A stretch of 39,750 nucleotides of DNA from a virus, in IMG/VR virus record IMGVR_UViG_3300030101_003550, positions 1 through 39,750 of that record; one strand, written 5' to 3'. The notes under the pieces are model-generated. The model worked only from the letters and a program-made list of their open reading frames with translations. It was not told the DNA's origin and ran no database searches. Below, in pieces: positions 28,656-35,873 of the stretch; position 1 is the first letter of the stretch, and every line of letters starts with the position of its first letter. The translations under genes and the position numbers were made by a program.

Positions 28656-30829
28656 AAATTAAATACCTCAAAAACTTAAAATCAAAAGACGCTTTAATAA
28701 CCGTAAATGATCCAACCGAGATCGATGTAAAACCCATACCACCTTTTAAATCCAAAGCTTTGTACAGGGAATGGTGTGCTAAAAGTGATACAGATCACGC
28801 ATTCTTGACAGGCTTTGAAGGAATTAATCCCAATGCAAGAATAGAAGGAGAAAACAAGATATGTAAAATTAACTCAATCCCAGCAGACTTCGACGCACCA
28901 CCCGATTGGCCTAATGTAAAAGACATCATCAAAGCAAAATGCCCTAAAGCTTTACCAGCTTGGTATTGCCGGACATACAGTGGTTACATCCGATTGTTTT
29001 TTGAATTAGAAGAGACTCTTTCAATCCACCATACTTTGGTAGCTGGGTTCTTTAAGTATCTTAAACAGGCTCTGCAATATCAAAAAATCTTTGCTGGTTA
29101 TGACAAGAAGTCTGAATCTCCGTCACAGCTAATGGAGATTGGAACAGATTGGGTAAACATGGGGGGCAAGATTCCTAGCTCAGTTGTTCAAACAGCTTTA
29201 TTCAAGGCAGCACAAGAAAAGCCACCCGAATCCAAAGATACATCTATCCCAATTGAAATTATTGCCGAAGAAGTTGAGAAAAAATTTCCAAACAGATGGA
29301 TAGGAGATTTTGAAGTTGGTTCACGAGGTCCATTATTTTGGATAGATGACGGTATTGATCGAGAGGGTTGTCAAGTATTTGAAGACGGCATGGTCGTATA
29401 CTCAGATCGCGATCTTGCTTGGAAAACATGGAGAGATATTTTTGGTCCCGATTTTGTCAAAGACTTTGAAGAACAGAAAATGGGGGATCTACTCGATGAG
29501 TATTGGTTCAATGGAAGACAATTCTTTAAACAACTTGATGGGACAGCTAAACCCATACCCAGAGATCAACTAGTATTGGAGTTGCGACAGCGAGGATTTA
29601 AAGGGGGCCGACCAAAAAAAGGAGAGAATGTCTCTGAGGTTGAAGCTGCCATTGTCCTGATAAGTAATACAAATAGGATCGATGAAATAGCTCCTGTTGT
29701 GTTTCGGCGTAATGAAAGGATTGTATCTTACAACGGGTTACAGATCCTTAACTCTGCAACGGTCTGCCCCATCGAACCCGCTATGGATGGAGACATAAAT
29801 ACTTGGCCCTTCTTAAATAAATTTTTTGATCAGTTCTTTGAGGACTCGACTAATATTCGTAGTAAGTATTATTTCTTCGGGTGGTTGCAGCGGTATTACA
29901 AAGCATTCTACAACAACAAAGAGGATCAAGGACAAGCCTGTATTCTAGTAGGACCAGCGAAGAGGGGTAAAACCCTTTTATCAAACAAGATAATAGCTGC
30001 CCTTGTAGGAGGGTTTGCTGATGCGAGCGACTACTTATCAGGGGGGACAAAATTCAATAAAGACTTGGGGAGAGCAGCGTGTTGGGTCATCGACGATACA
30101 GTTAGTGCTGCATCTTTCCAAGATCAACGAAAAGCAACTGAGCTAATTAAACGTGGGGTGGCTAACCCAAGGATTGAATTCATGGCAAAATACTCAGATG
30201 CCGTAACACTTCCTTGGGCGGGTAGGATTATAGTTAGTCTTAACGATGATCCGAACTCGATGAGTGTGCTACCAACAATGGACTCTAGCAATAAAGATAA
30301 GTTAATGGCTTTTAGAGTTTGTAAAGAACCGTTTGCTTTCCCAAAAAAGGCAGAACTAGAAAGTATAATCACACAAGAACTTCCTCACTTTGCTAAGTGG
30401 CTAATGGATTGGAAACCACCAGCAGAGATATTAGATGATGATAGATTTGGTATTAAGAGCTTTATAGACAAGAGTATTTCCTACGCTGCCTTCGATAACT
30501 CTAGCAGATCTCAAGTATCGGAACTAATCGACTTTTTTGCTAAAGCGTGTAGAGAACAAAACGAGAAGATGGATTCATGGCGAGGAACGATCTTAGAACT
30601 TCAAGTCGCATTGCACTCATACAATGGAGGGCGACCACTAGGGGCTTCTAATAAGATAGACTTTATACGCAATGGATTGTCGCATTTAGAAGATGTGGGT
30701 AAACACAGTAAAACTACTAGGCCCATAAAATCTGTTGGTAAAGGTAGTGGTAAGATCTGGATAATAGATGTTACATCCCCGTTCGATATTGATTATCAAG
30801 AGGTCACTTTAGAGAACCAGCCTTTCTAA
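28652..30829 (+). CDS. Primase-helicase (SF3-type ATPase)
   Basis: 725 residues. C-terminal ATPase: Walker A GPAKRGKT (434-441), Walker B CWVIDD (D481, D482), then RIIVSLNDDP (about 526-535, sensor position), the layout of D5/SF3 primase-helicases. The N-terminal half likely holds the primase: SIPADFDAP gives an Asp pair D79/D81 like the DxD of archaeo-eukaryotic primases, with further beta strands (YIRLFFELEE). It would unwind DNA and make primers for PolA, to which it is translationally coupled (ATGA). The C-terminal 26 bases overlap the convergent nuclease gene. The primase part is inferred. Confidence 0.82.
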   Translation: MKIKYLKNLKSKDALITVNDPTEIDVKPIPPFKSKALYREWCAKSDTDHAFLTGFEGINPNARIEGENKICKINSIPADFDAPPDWPNVKDIIKAKCPKALPAWYCRTYSGYIRLFFELEETLSIHHTLVAGFFKYLKQALQYQKIFAGYDKKSESPSQLMEIGTDWVNMGGKIPSSVVQTALFKAAQEKPPESKDTSIPIEIIAEEVEKKFPNRWIGDFEVGSRGPLFWIDDGIDREGCQVFEDGMVVYSDRDLAWKTWRDIFGPDFVKDFEEQKMGDLLDEYWFNGRQFFKQLDGTAKPIPRDQLVLELRQRGFKGGRPKKGENVSEVEAAIVLISNTNRIDEIAPVVFRRNERIVSYNGLQILNSATVCPIEPAMDGDINTWPFLNKFFDQFFEDSTNIRSKYYFFGWLQRYYKAFYNNKEDQGQACILVGPAKRGKTLLSNKIIAALVGGFADASDYLSGGTKFNKDLGRAACWVIDDTVSAASFQDQRKATELIKRGVANPRIEFMAKYSDAVTLPWAGRIIVSLNDDPNSMSVLPTMDSSNKDKLMAFRVCKEPFAFPKKAELESIITQELPHFAKWLMDWKPPAEILDDDRFGIKSFIDKSISYAAFDNSSRSQVSELIDFFAKACREQNEKMDSWRGTILELQVALHSYNGGRPLGASNKIDFIRNGLSHLEDVGKHSKTTRPIKSVGKGSGKIWIIDVTSPFDIDYQEVTLENQPF

Positions 30830-31340
30830 GCGCGGCAATCGGCAAATGATACCCATCCACTTTATATGTAAATCCATATTCATCGGGTTCACCCCGAAGT
30901 TTGTAGTCGGCTTTCCTCTGTATAGTGAGTGCGGTAGCCCAACCTAGAAGCCAAGCCTTCTGAAAATCATTACGAACACGAACGAAGAAATATGCTTTAG
31001 CGGGTAACTTTTTTCCTTCGGGACAATTAACAGAAGCTGTGTAGTGGGGTTGCGGAACCCCAGCACAGCTTTTTGATTTAATATCTATAGTGCGGTTACC
31101 TATAACATAATCGTGCTTAAAAGATTCATCCCCCTCATAAATAGCTTGGGGGTATAAACATTCAAATGCGACCTCCCCCAAGAAACCCGTCATACGTCCA
31201 GCTCCTCTGGTGAAAGAATTAGGCAATACTCCTAGCTTTTCACTGCGTTCAAAAGCCTCTTTGACATGGTCACTAGTAGGCGTAAAGACCAACATACCGT
31301 TGGATCTTTTGAAATGCTTTGGTAGTTTTTTCCTACTCAT
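30804..31340 (-). CDS. PD-(D/E)XK nuclease-like protein
   Basis: 178 residues. GFLGEVAFECLY (Glu about 56), KHDYVIGNRTIDIKSKS (D about 76, then D-I-K with Asp 86 and Lys 88): the E...D...DxK arrangement of PD-(D/E)XK endonucleases. Later beta strands (AYFFVRVRND, AWLLGWATALTI) fit the fold. It could degrade host DNA, process ends or restrict competing phages. Last gene of the lysis operon, overlapping the metallopeptidase-like gene by 8 bases and, tail to tail, the primase-helicase by 26. Confidence 0.7.
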   Translation of the reverse strand: MSRKKLPKHFKRSNGMLVFTPTSDHVKEAFERSEKLGVLPNSFTRGAGRMTGFLGEVAFECLYPQAIYEGDESFKHDYVIGNRTIDIKSKSCAGVPQPHYTASVNCPEGKKLPAKAYFFVRVRNDFQKAWLLGWATALTIQRKADYKLRGEPDEYGFTYKVDGYHLPIAALRKAGSLK

Positions 31341-31635
31341 CCTTTCCTACTCGTTTCAACAAACGCTCGTAGGCAGGAAAGAAGACTTCATCCATACACC
31401 GCACCACAGCTTCCTGCTCAAAGGTCTCGCAAAATCCCACCCCCGACAGGCATAGTGATGCTTCCATCAACTCATGGCGAACAGTGCTTAAAAGGGCTTT
31501 CCCTTCTAAATGTTCGGCAATAAAAATAATCTTTCGTTCGTGACTATAGTACCCATACAAGTCCTCGTCACTAAGATCTGAAAAACGAATCTTAATTGTC
31601 TGCCCCGCTACCCTTATACTTTTGGGTATAGTCAT
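31333..31635 (-). CDS. Metallopeptidase-like protein with degenerate zinc motif
   Basis: 100 residues. Layout resembles small ImmA/IrrE-like phage zincins: beta strands KIIFIAEHL, then STVRHELMEASLCLSG, then EQEAVVRCMDEVFFPAYERL. The expected HExxH reads HELME (about 54-58), so the second zinc-binding His is Glu. It may bind metal differently or be inactive. Start overlaps the amidase stop by 4 bases (ATGA). Function unknown; ImmA-like proteases usually cleave repressors, but no repressor pair is seen here. Confidence 0.55.
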   Translation of the reverse strand: MTIPKSIRVAGQTIKIRFSDLSDEDLYGYYSHERKIIFIAEHLEGKALLSTVRHELMEASLCLSGVGFCETFEQEAVVRCMDEVFFPAYERLLKRVGKDE

Positions 31636-32180
31636 TTCCCATAGAACGTATTTATTCCGTTGGCATAAACTGAGGCTAACTTATTCAAATCTGATTGTAT
31701 TAGGTCCAAATCAGATTTACTAGATCCAAAGAACGGCTCCGCGATACAAGCATAACAAGGAGTCTTACGGAGAAACATCGCCCCTCTTGATCCCTTACCT
31801 CTTGCTTTAACCCCACGAGACGCTAAATCAGGGTACGCTTCGTCCATTGCTTCCTTCAATTTCAAAGCTAATTTTTTTCCGCCCCTACTAGTCTCCCAAT
31901 ACAACCATTCATGTCCGGTTGCTTTTGGCCCAGCGGAATTAAAATGGAGTTCTATGCAAGCATCTACACCATCCCCTCTCATTTTTCGGGATACATAATT
32001 CATCGCTCCAACATAACTATACGCTTTATAATCGTCGTATACTTTATGGGGGACTTTTAATTTCGGTATGATTAACGAAGTCAATTCGGTGTTGAACGCA
32101 TGTTCACTAACGCTAGGCTTACCCACGGTGTAAGCTCCTGAGTCCCCCCTCCTTGAGTGTCCTATTGCCAACCCTATCAT
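31632..32180 (-). CDS. Endolysin: N-acetylmuramoyl-L-alanine amidase (Amidase_3)
   Basis: 182 residues. Zinc ligands and catalytic Glu of Amidase_3 are visible: IGHSRRGDSGA (H8), SEHAFN (E26), IELHFNSAG (H79), IAEPFFGSS (E148). It cuts the bond between N-acetylmuramic acid and L-alanine to break the cell wall at the end of infection. No signal peptide, so it needs the holin-like protein encoded just upstream, with which it shares ATGA. The first residue directly begins the core strand; length is typical for a single-domain enzyme. Confidence 0.9.
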   Translation of the reverse strand: MIGLAIGHSRRGDSGAYTVGKPSVSEHAFNTELTSLIIPKLKVPHKVYDDYKAYSYVGAMNYVSRKMRGDGVDACIELHFNSAGPKATGHEWLYWETSRGGKKLALKLKEAMDEAYPDLASRGVKARGKGSRGAMFLRKTPCYACIAEPFFGSSKSDLDLIQSDLNKLASVYANGINTFYGK

Positions 32181-32350
32181 TTCTTATACTTAAAAAGTAA
32201 CCTGTATAAAGATACGGCTGCTACACAGATACCGAGTAAAAGTGAAATAACGCGAAGCCAGTATTCTAATTGTTCTTGCATTGAAGCGGCAACAGCTATT
32301 GTGGGAGTTAAAGTTCCCAAAAGGGTATCTATTAATTTAGAAGAGTTCAT
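32177..32350 (-). CDS. Holin-like single-span protein (57 aa)
   Basis: ATG at 32350, TGA at 32177-32179 overlapping the amidase ATG. Reads MNSSKLIDTLLGTLTPTIAV, then AASMQEQLEYWLRVISLLLG and ICVAAVSLYRLLFKYKK. One clear membrane helix at about 33-52 with a basic tail, plus a weaker hydrophobic stretch at 9-22. Position directly before the endolysin and size fit a holin. Start overlaps the lipoprotein gene (ATGA). Confidence 0.6.
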   Translation of the reverse strand: MNSSKLIDTLLGTLTPTIAVAASMQEQLEYWLRVISLLLGICVAAVSLYRLLFKYKK

Positions 32351-32589
32351 TTGCTACCTATAATTATTGCCCTACGATAACTGTAATCGCTGTGAAATTT
32401 GTGTTCTCCCCTACCCGTCAATACCCCCTCTACAAAATGGTATTTAGTTCCCTCTATTAAAGTAATCGTAAGAGGATCATACAGTGCGCTTGAGTTCACG
32501 GTGGAGTCGTTTCGCAATCCGCTCCATCCGCAACTTGGCAGCAGGGCTACCATCGGCAGCAAGCTCATCAATCTCATCTTCCAGTTCAT
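32347..32589 (-). CDS. Small lipoprotein, possible outer spanin (Rz1-like)
   Basis: 80 residues from ATG 32589; a TTG two codons earlier is less likely. Positive start (MNWKMR), hydrophobic stretch LMSLLPMVALL and PSC at 18-20 fit a lipoprotein signal with Cys20 as lipid site. It overlaps the preceding gene by 113 bases in another frame, as Rz1 overlaps Rz. Unlike many o-spanins it is not proline-rich and it has a beta-type body (YDPLTITLIEGTKYHFVEG), so another small lipoprotein is possible. Confidence 0.5.
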   Translation of the reverse strand: MNWKMRLMSLLPMVALLPSCGWSGLRNDSTVNSSALYDPLTITLIEGTKYHFVEGVLTGRGEHKFHSDYSYRRAIIIGSK

Positions 32590-32662
32590 AAACAAATCTT
32601 CTGTGTTTTAATTTTATGTATAGAACATAAGCCTCTAGTGCAGCAGCGATGGCTCTAATCAT
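32477..32662 (-). CDS. Possible inner spanin (Rz-like), 61 aa
   Basis: ATG at 32662 (an in-frame TTG at 32683 would overlap the previous gene). N-terminal hydrophobic helix MIRAIAAALEAYVLYIKL followed by a charged helical rest (RRFVYELEDEIDELAADGSP, AAKLRMERIAKRLHRELKRT). One weak membrane span plus a coiled-coil body fits an i-spanin; the overlapping lipoprotein gene supports it. The helix has a Glu in the middle, so the membrane call is not firm. Confidence 0.45.
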   Translation of the reverse strand: MIRAIAAALEAYVLYIKLKHRRFVYELEDEIDELAADGSPAAKLRMERIAKRLHRELKRTV

Positions 32663-32663
32663 T

Positions 32664-32840
32664 TTATTTCTTCGCTTTTCCAATATTTAGCGCAGCCCAT
32701 TCAAGTAGGATATAGAGCTTTCTAACAATCCCGTCATCTTTAGGAGTGGGAGTTAAAGCACAAATTGCAGAGGCCGCTGCTACCACAGAAGTGGCAACGG
32801 AAATAAGACTGTCTCGGTTTTCAAAAATGTAGTTAATCAT
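32664..32840 (-). CDS. Small hydrophobic lysis-cassette protein (58 aa)
   Basis: ATG at 32840, TAA at 32664-32666. Reads MINYIFENRDSLISVATSVV, AAASAICALTPTPKDDGIVR, KLYILLEWAALNIGKAKK. Hydrophobic helix at about 11-29 and a second amphipathic helix at 40-54. The ALTPTPKDDGIV...LNIGKAK pattern is one I have seen in small proteins next to phage lysis genes; a holin or holin-associated role is likely but unproven. It is the first gene of the lysis cassette, one base from the next ATG and 3 bases after the tail gene's stop. Confidence 0.6.
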   Translation of the reverse strand: MINYIFENRDSLISVATSVVAAASAICALTPTPKDDGIVRKLYILLEWAALNIGKAKK

Positions 32841-32843
32841 AAT

Positions 32844-33794
32844 TTATAGTATATTAGGTATTCTTGATCCTGATCCACTAGGATCAAATCGTAAAACGGG
32901 TTTAGCTTCTCCTCGATACGCATCTAACTCTTCGTCGAGTAATTTTTTGCACACGTTCCAATGATAATTGGCACGTTCAAGGTCTGCGTTTTCTTCAGCC
33001 ACACTACCGAGAAGACCGTGTTTAATAGCGTTAAGGTTACTAGGTCTAACCGTGTCGTACGAGTTAATGAGCTGTTTAAACTTACGTTTAACCAAAACAC
33101 GCAATGTCTTCTTCACAGAAGAACTATTTGATATCCTGTATCTTCGATATGCGTTTACTTTGTTAGCTTCTTGAACAGTGCCTAATTCAAGCCTGTCTGA
33201 GATATCATTCGCATTGATCGCTTCAATTTTCACCGGATCTTTAAGGGAAGAATCCCCGTTCCTAATTTCTGTAATGTCAGTAAACGTAGAAGAAGAAGAA
33301 GTAAACTGAGCCGCCGTATCAAAAGTGGGGGTATAAGTCTGTGTAACAGCACTACTGTTTAGCCCCGTCACAGTAATAAAATTATTACTAGTTCTGGGAA
33401 TAGATTCTTGTGGCGCAACCGGCGTGACATGAATATGATAGGTTTTATTAGCTTCTAGTTCGTTTACTGTCGGGACTAAACCATCGTCAATTATACCAAA
33501 TCCAGCTAAAGTATTTCCATCTCTATTCCTTCCAGTGATTCTGTAATCATGGAATTGACTTTGCGCTTTGACAGGATCATCGTCCATAAGAGCCGAGACA
33601 ATTGCCTCTGCGTCATCTGGCAGCGTAAAATTACCATCTGTCGTAGATATCGTCGTTTCATACAGGAGATCCCGCCACATCCCCATTGCGTATAAACGAG
33701 GCAATACTAGATTAAGTTCCTGTATAAATGAGGAACCAACGGATTTAAACTTTGACAGGGCTTCTTCAACTCCCGCAACTGTAAGGGTAGCCAT
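32844..33794 (-). CDS. Tail or head-tail connector protein (316 aa)
   Basis: N-terminal helix with FIQELNLVLPRLYAMGMWRD, then beta-rich middle (Ser/Thr-rich, about 120-190), then YRRYRISNSSSVKKTLRVLVKRKF-type strands (read as YRRYRISN and LRVLVKRKFKQL), and a C-terminal helical end (SNLNAIKHGLLGS, DLERANYHWNVCKKLLDEEL). This order resembles short adaptor or tail-tubular proteins of podoviruses, but no single family is certain. It follows the tail genes and precedes lysis. A promoter-like site lies just upstream (33800-33828). Confidence 0.55.
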   Translation of the reverse strand: MATLTVAGVEEALSKFKSVGSSFIQELNLVLPRLYAMGMWRDLLYETTISTTDGNFTLPDDAEAIVSALMDDDPVKAQSQFHDYRITGRNRDGNTLAGFGIIDDGLVPTVNELEANKTYHIHVTPVAPQESIPRTSNNFITVTGLNSSAVTQTYTPTFDTAAQFTSSSSTFTDITEIRNGDSSLKDPVKIEAINANDISDRLELGTVQEANKVNAYRRYRISNSSSVKKTLRVLVKRKFKQLINSYDTVRPSNLNAIKHGLLGSVAEENADLERANYHWNVCKKLLDEELDAYRGEAKPVLRFDPSGSGSRIPNIL

Positions 33795-33799
33795 ACCCT

Positions 33800-33828
33800 A
33801 CTTTAACGGGAAACGAACTAATAGTCAA
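33800..33828 (-). promoter_or_regulatory. Possible late promoter, near-leaderless
   Basis: On the minus strand TTGACT (33828-33823), 17-bp spacer, TAAAGT (33805-33800), five bases, then ATG 33794. Same spacing and layout as the site at 21219-21247. GTCCTCTAGGAC just upstream (33836-33847) is a near-perfect inverted repeat. Confidence 0.4.
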
Positions 33829-33849
33829 GGTATGGTCCTAGAGGACTTA

Positions 33850-35871
33850 TTATGGACACAAGCTGCTCGTGGGGCATTCAACCACCTTAATGGGTTCACT
33901 AAGACCACCTGTGGGGGCATAAACGTCTACAGTGGTTCCGGTCATTAGAACTTCCACAGTATTAGTTGAATTAACCACCGTCACAGGAGTCAAGTCTTTT
34001 ACCACTTGAACCGTGTTTCCTGCCGTAGCTACGGCTGTTGTGGGTAAACTAGCAACAACAGATACTGTTGAACCTGAAGAAAGCACACTTACTCCTGTAG
34101 TAGAAGTAACAACATTCGATGTGACGGTTGTAACTTCTGAAACAAAATTTGTTGTTGGAATAGATTGCACAACATCTACAGGAGTTGTCGAATTAAGAAC
34201 CGTAGTTGTTGGGACAGATTGCACCACGCTTACGGGACTCCCCGCGTCAACAACATTAGTGGTGCTTAATGATTTAACAACACTAGTTAAACTAGCTCCT
34301 GTGATAAAAGAAGGAAATGTGGGGGGTGAGTTTTCAAATGCACCCGTCGCGGCAGCAGCCGCCAACACCCAATAACAATTGTCATCGCTACCACAACCTT
34401 GAACTTTGACGGCAAGAAGACCACCTCCCGCAGAAGAAATTCCGTCGTGCCAAACATCGACCATGTCGCTTGCCGGATTAGGAGCCAATGCAACAGGTGT
34501 GGTCGAAGAGGAAGATAGAACGGAAGCCATGTTACTCGCTGTAACAGGAGCAGCGACCGTTGTAGTTGTAGCAGTCGCTACGACTGAAGTAAAATTACCT
34601 GTGGTGACGGGTTCACAAGCAAGTTTATATGTAGTCTCATCAACTCCATGAACTTCAGTCTTATTCCCAGACGTAACTGGAGCAGCAGCAGTGGTCACTG
34701 CCCCAGCCGACACGACAGTAGCCATGTTGCTGTTGGTGGGTTCCAGTGATACGGTGACCGTTCCAGCACTAGTTAGGACTGTTGTAAATTGAGTAGCGGA
34801 GGGCGCTTGCGCTACAGAAATTGGAGACCCTGCCGTTGGAACAACAGTAGTTCCTGATGCAGCAGAAATAACAGTAGTCTCGTTAAGCTCTACACAAGTA
34901 AGGTCATTTAAACAGGTAACGAGTCCATCTTCGACAACCGCAACACCCTTACCATCTATTTTCCAATGCTTGTTGAATTCGTTTCCTGTGACATGAATTT
35001 CAGAGGCATCTGCTTGAGCGGCGTTATATTTTACTTTTACTTGCGGTTCTCCGGTAAACGGAGATGAAAGGCCGGACTGAGACCGTTCATTGATACTTCT
35101 AAATTCTTTTTCATCTTTGCCGTCTCGGACATATTTCTTGTAAACATTTTTACCTCCCCCTAAGTTTTTTATTTTATTGTAGCCCCTATGCCAATGGAGT
35201 GGCCCCCTAATTCCTTCCAGACTTCCATATAATCTAGCTTCCCTGCCATCCGTCTCTTCATTCCACTGGTGGCGGTATAGCTTCCCATCTTTTACCCAAA
35301 CAATGGGGATAAAGTATTTCCCTTCTTTCCCCCCAGAATTACTTTCATCGGGCAGTTCAAACTGAGTTGAGTCCGGTAAATCCTTTGCTTTCGATAGTCT
35401 ATATAGCGCACCATCTTGATTATCAGCATCTGCGATTACTTTTCCCTGCTCGTCAGTACTGAATTCTGAATAGATAACACACTCCCGATCCGCTTTTATT
35501 TGTAAAGGCTTTAACTCGTGCATCTCAACACAAGTTTCTGTTTTAGGGTGGATCTCATATAAGTGTGCTTTTGAAATACACACCGTATTATCCCCGTCTG
35601 GTTCGTACCGATACGGTTCGTGTTCTACTCGATACTGCTCGGGGATAGCGGGTACTTCCCTACCCACATCCGCTTTAGCAGTATAAAACTCAGCGGGAGC
35701 ATCTAATGTTCCTTCTGTCTTTGGAGAAAACTTAAAAGAAGGGATCTCTGAAATATCAGAATCTTGAATAGAAACGTCAGCTTCTTCTGGTTGTGAGAAC
35801 TCATTGATAGCTTCTTCGCTTTCCCCAAAGAGAAAGTTCTTTATCTTTTGAAAAAATCCTTCTCTAGCCAT
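33850..35871 (-). CDS. Tail structural protein with Val/Thr-rich repeats (673 aa)
   Basis: Start taken at ATG 35871 (MAREGFFQKIKNFLFGES), two bases after the previous stop; ten codons of in-frame upstream sequence overlap that gene. Residues 1-310 are a mixed domain with an acidic start. From about 320 on, Val/Thr/Ala-rich repeats follow in two blocks (for example TTTVAAPVTASNMASVLSS and VVQSVPTTTVLNSTTPVD), split by a non-repeat insert (GISSAGGGLLAVKVQGC). Such repeats suggest a beta-rich fibre or stacked sandwich. Likely a tail or neck appendage. No family recognised. Confidence 0.65.
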   Translation of the reverse strand: MAREGFFQKIKNFLFGESEEAINEFSQPEEADVSIQDSDISEIPSFKFSPKTEGTLDAPAEFYTAKADVGREVPAIPEQYRVEHEPYRYEPDGDNTVCISKAHLYEIHPKTETCVEMHELKPLQIKADRECVIYSEFSTDEQGKVIADADNQDGALYRLSKAKDLPDSTQFELPDESNSGGKEGKYFIPIVWVKDGKLYRHQWNEETDGREARLYGSLEGIRGPLHWHRGYNKIKNLGGGKNVYKKYVRDGKDEKEFRSINERSQSGLSSPFTGEPQVKVKYNAAQADASEIHVTGNEFNKHWKIDGKGVAVVEDGLVTCLNDLTCVELNETTVISAASGTTVVPTAGSPISVAQAPSATQFTTVLTSAGTVTVSLEPTNSNMATVVSAGAVTTAAAPVTSGNKTEVHGVDETTYKLACEPVTTGNFTSVVATATTTTVAAPVTASNMASVLSSSSTTPVALAPNPASDMVDVWHDGISSAGGGLLAVKVQGCGSDDNCYWVLAAAAATGAFENSPPTFPSFITGASLTSVVKSLSTTNVVDAGSPVSVVQSVPTTTVLNSTTPVDVVQSIPTTNFVSEVTTVTSNVVTSTTGVSVLSSGSTVSVVASLPTTAVATAGNTVQVVKDLTPVTVVNSTNTVEVLMTGTTVDVYAPTGGLSEPIKVVECPTSSLCP

Positions 35872-35873
35872 CA

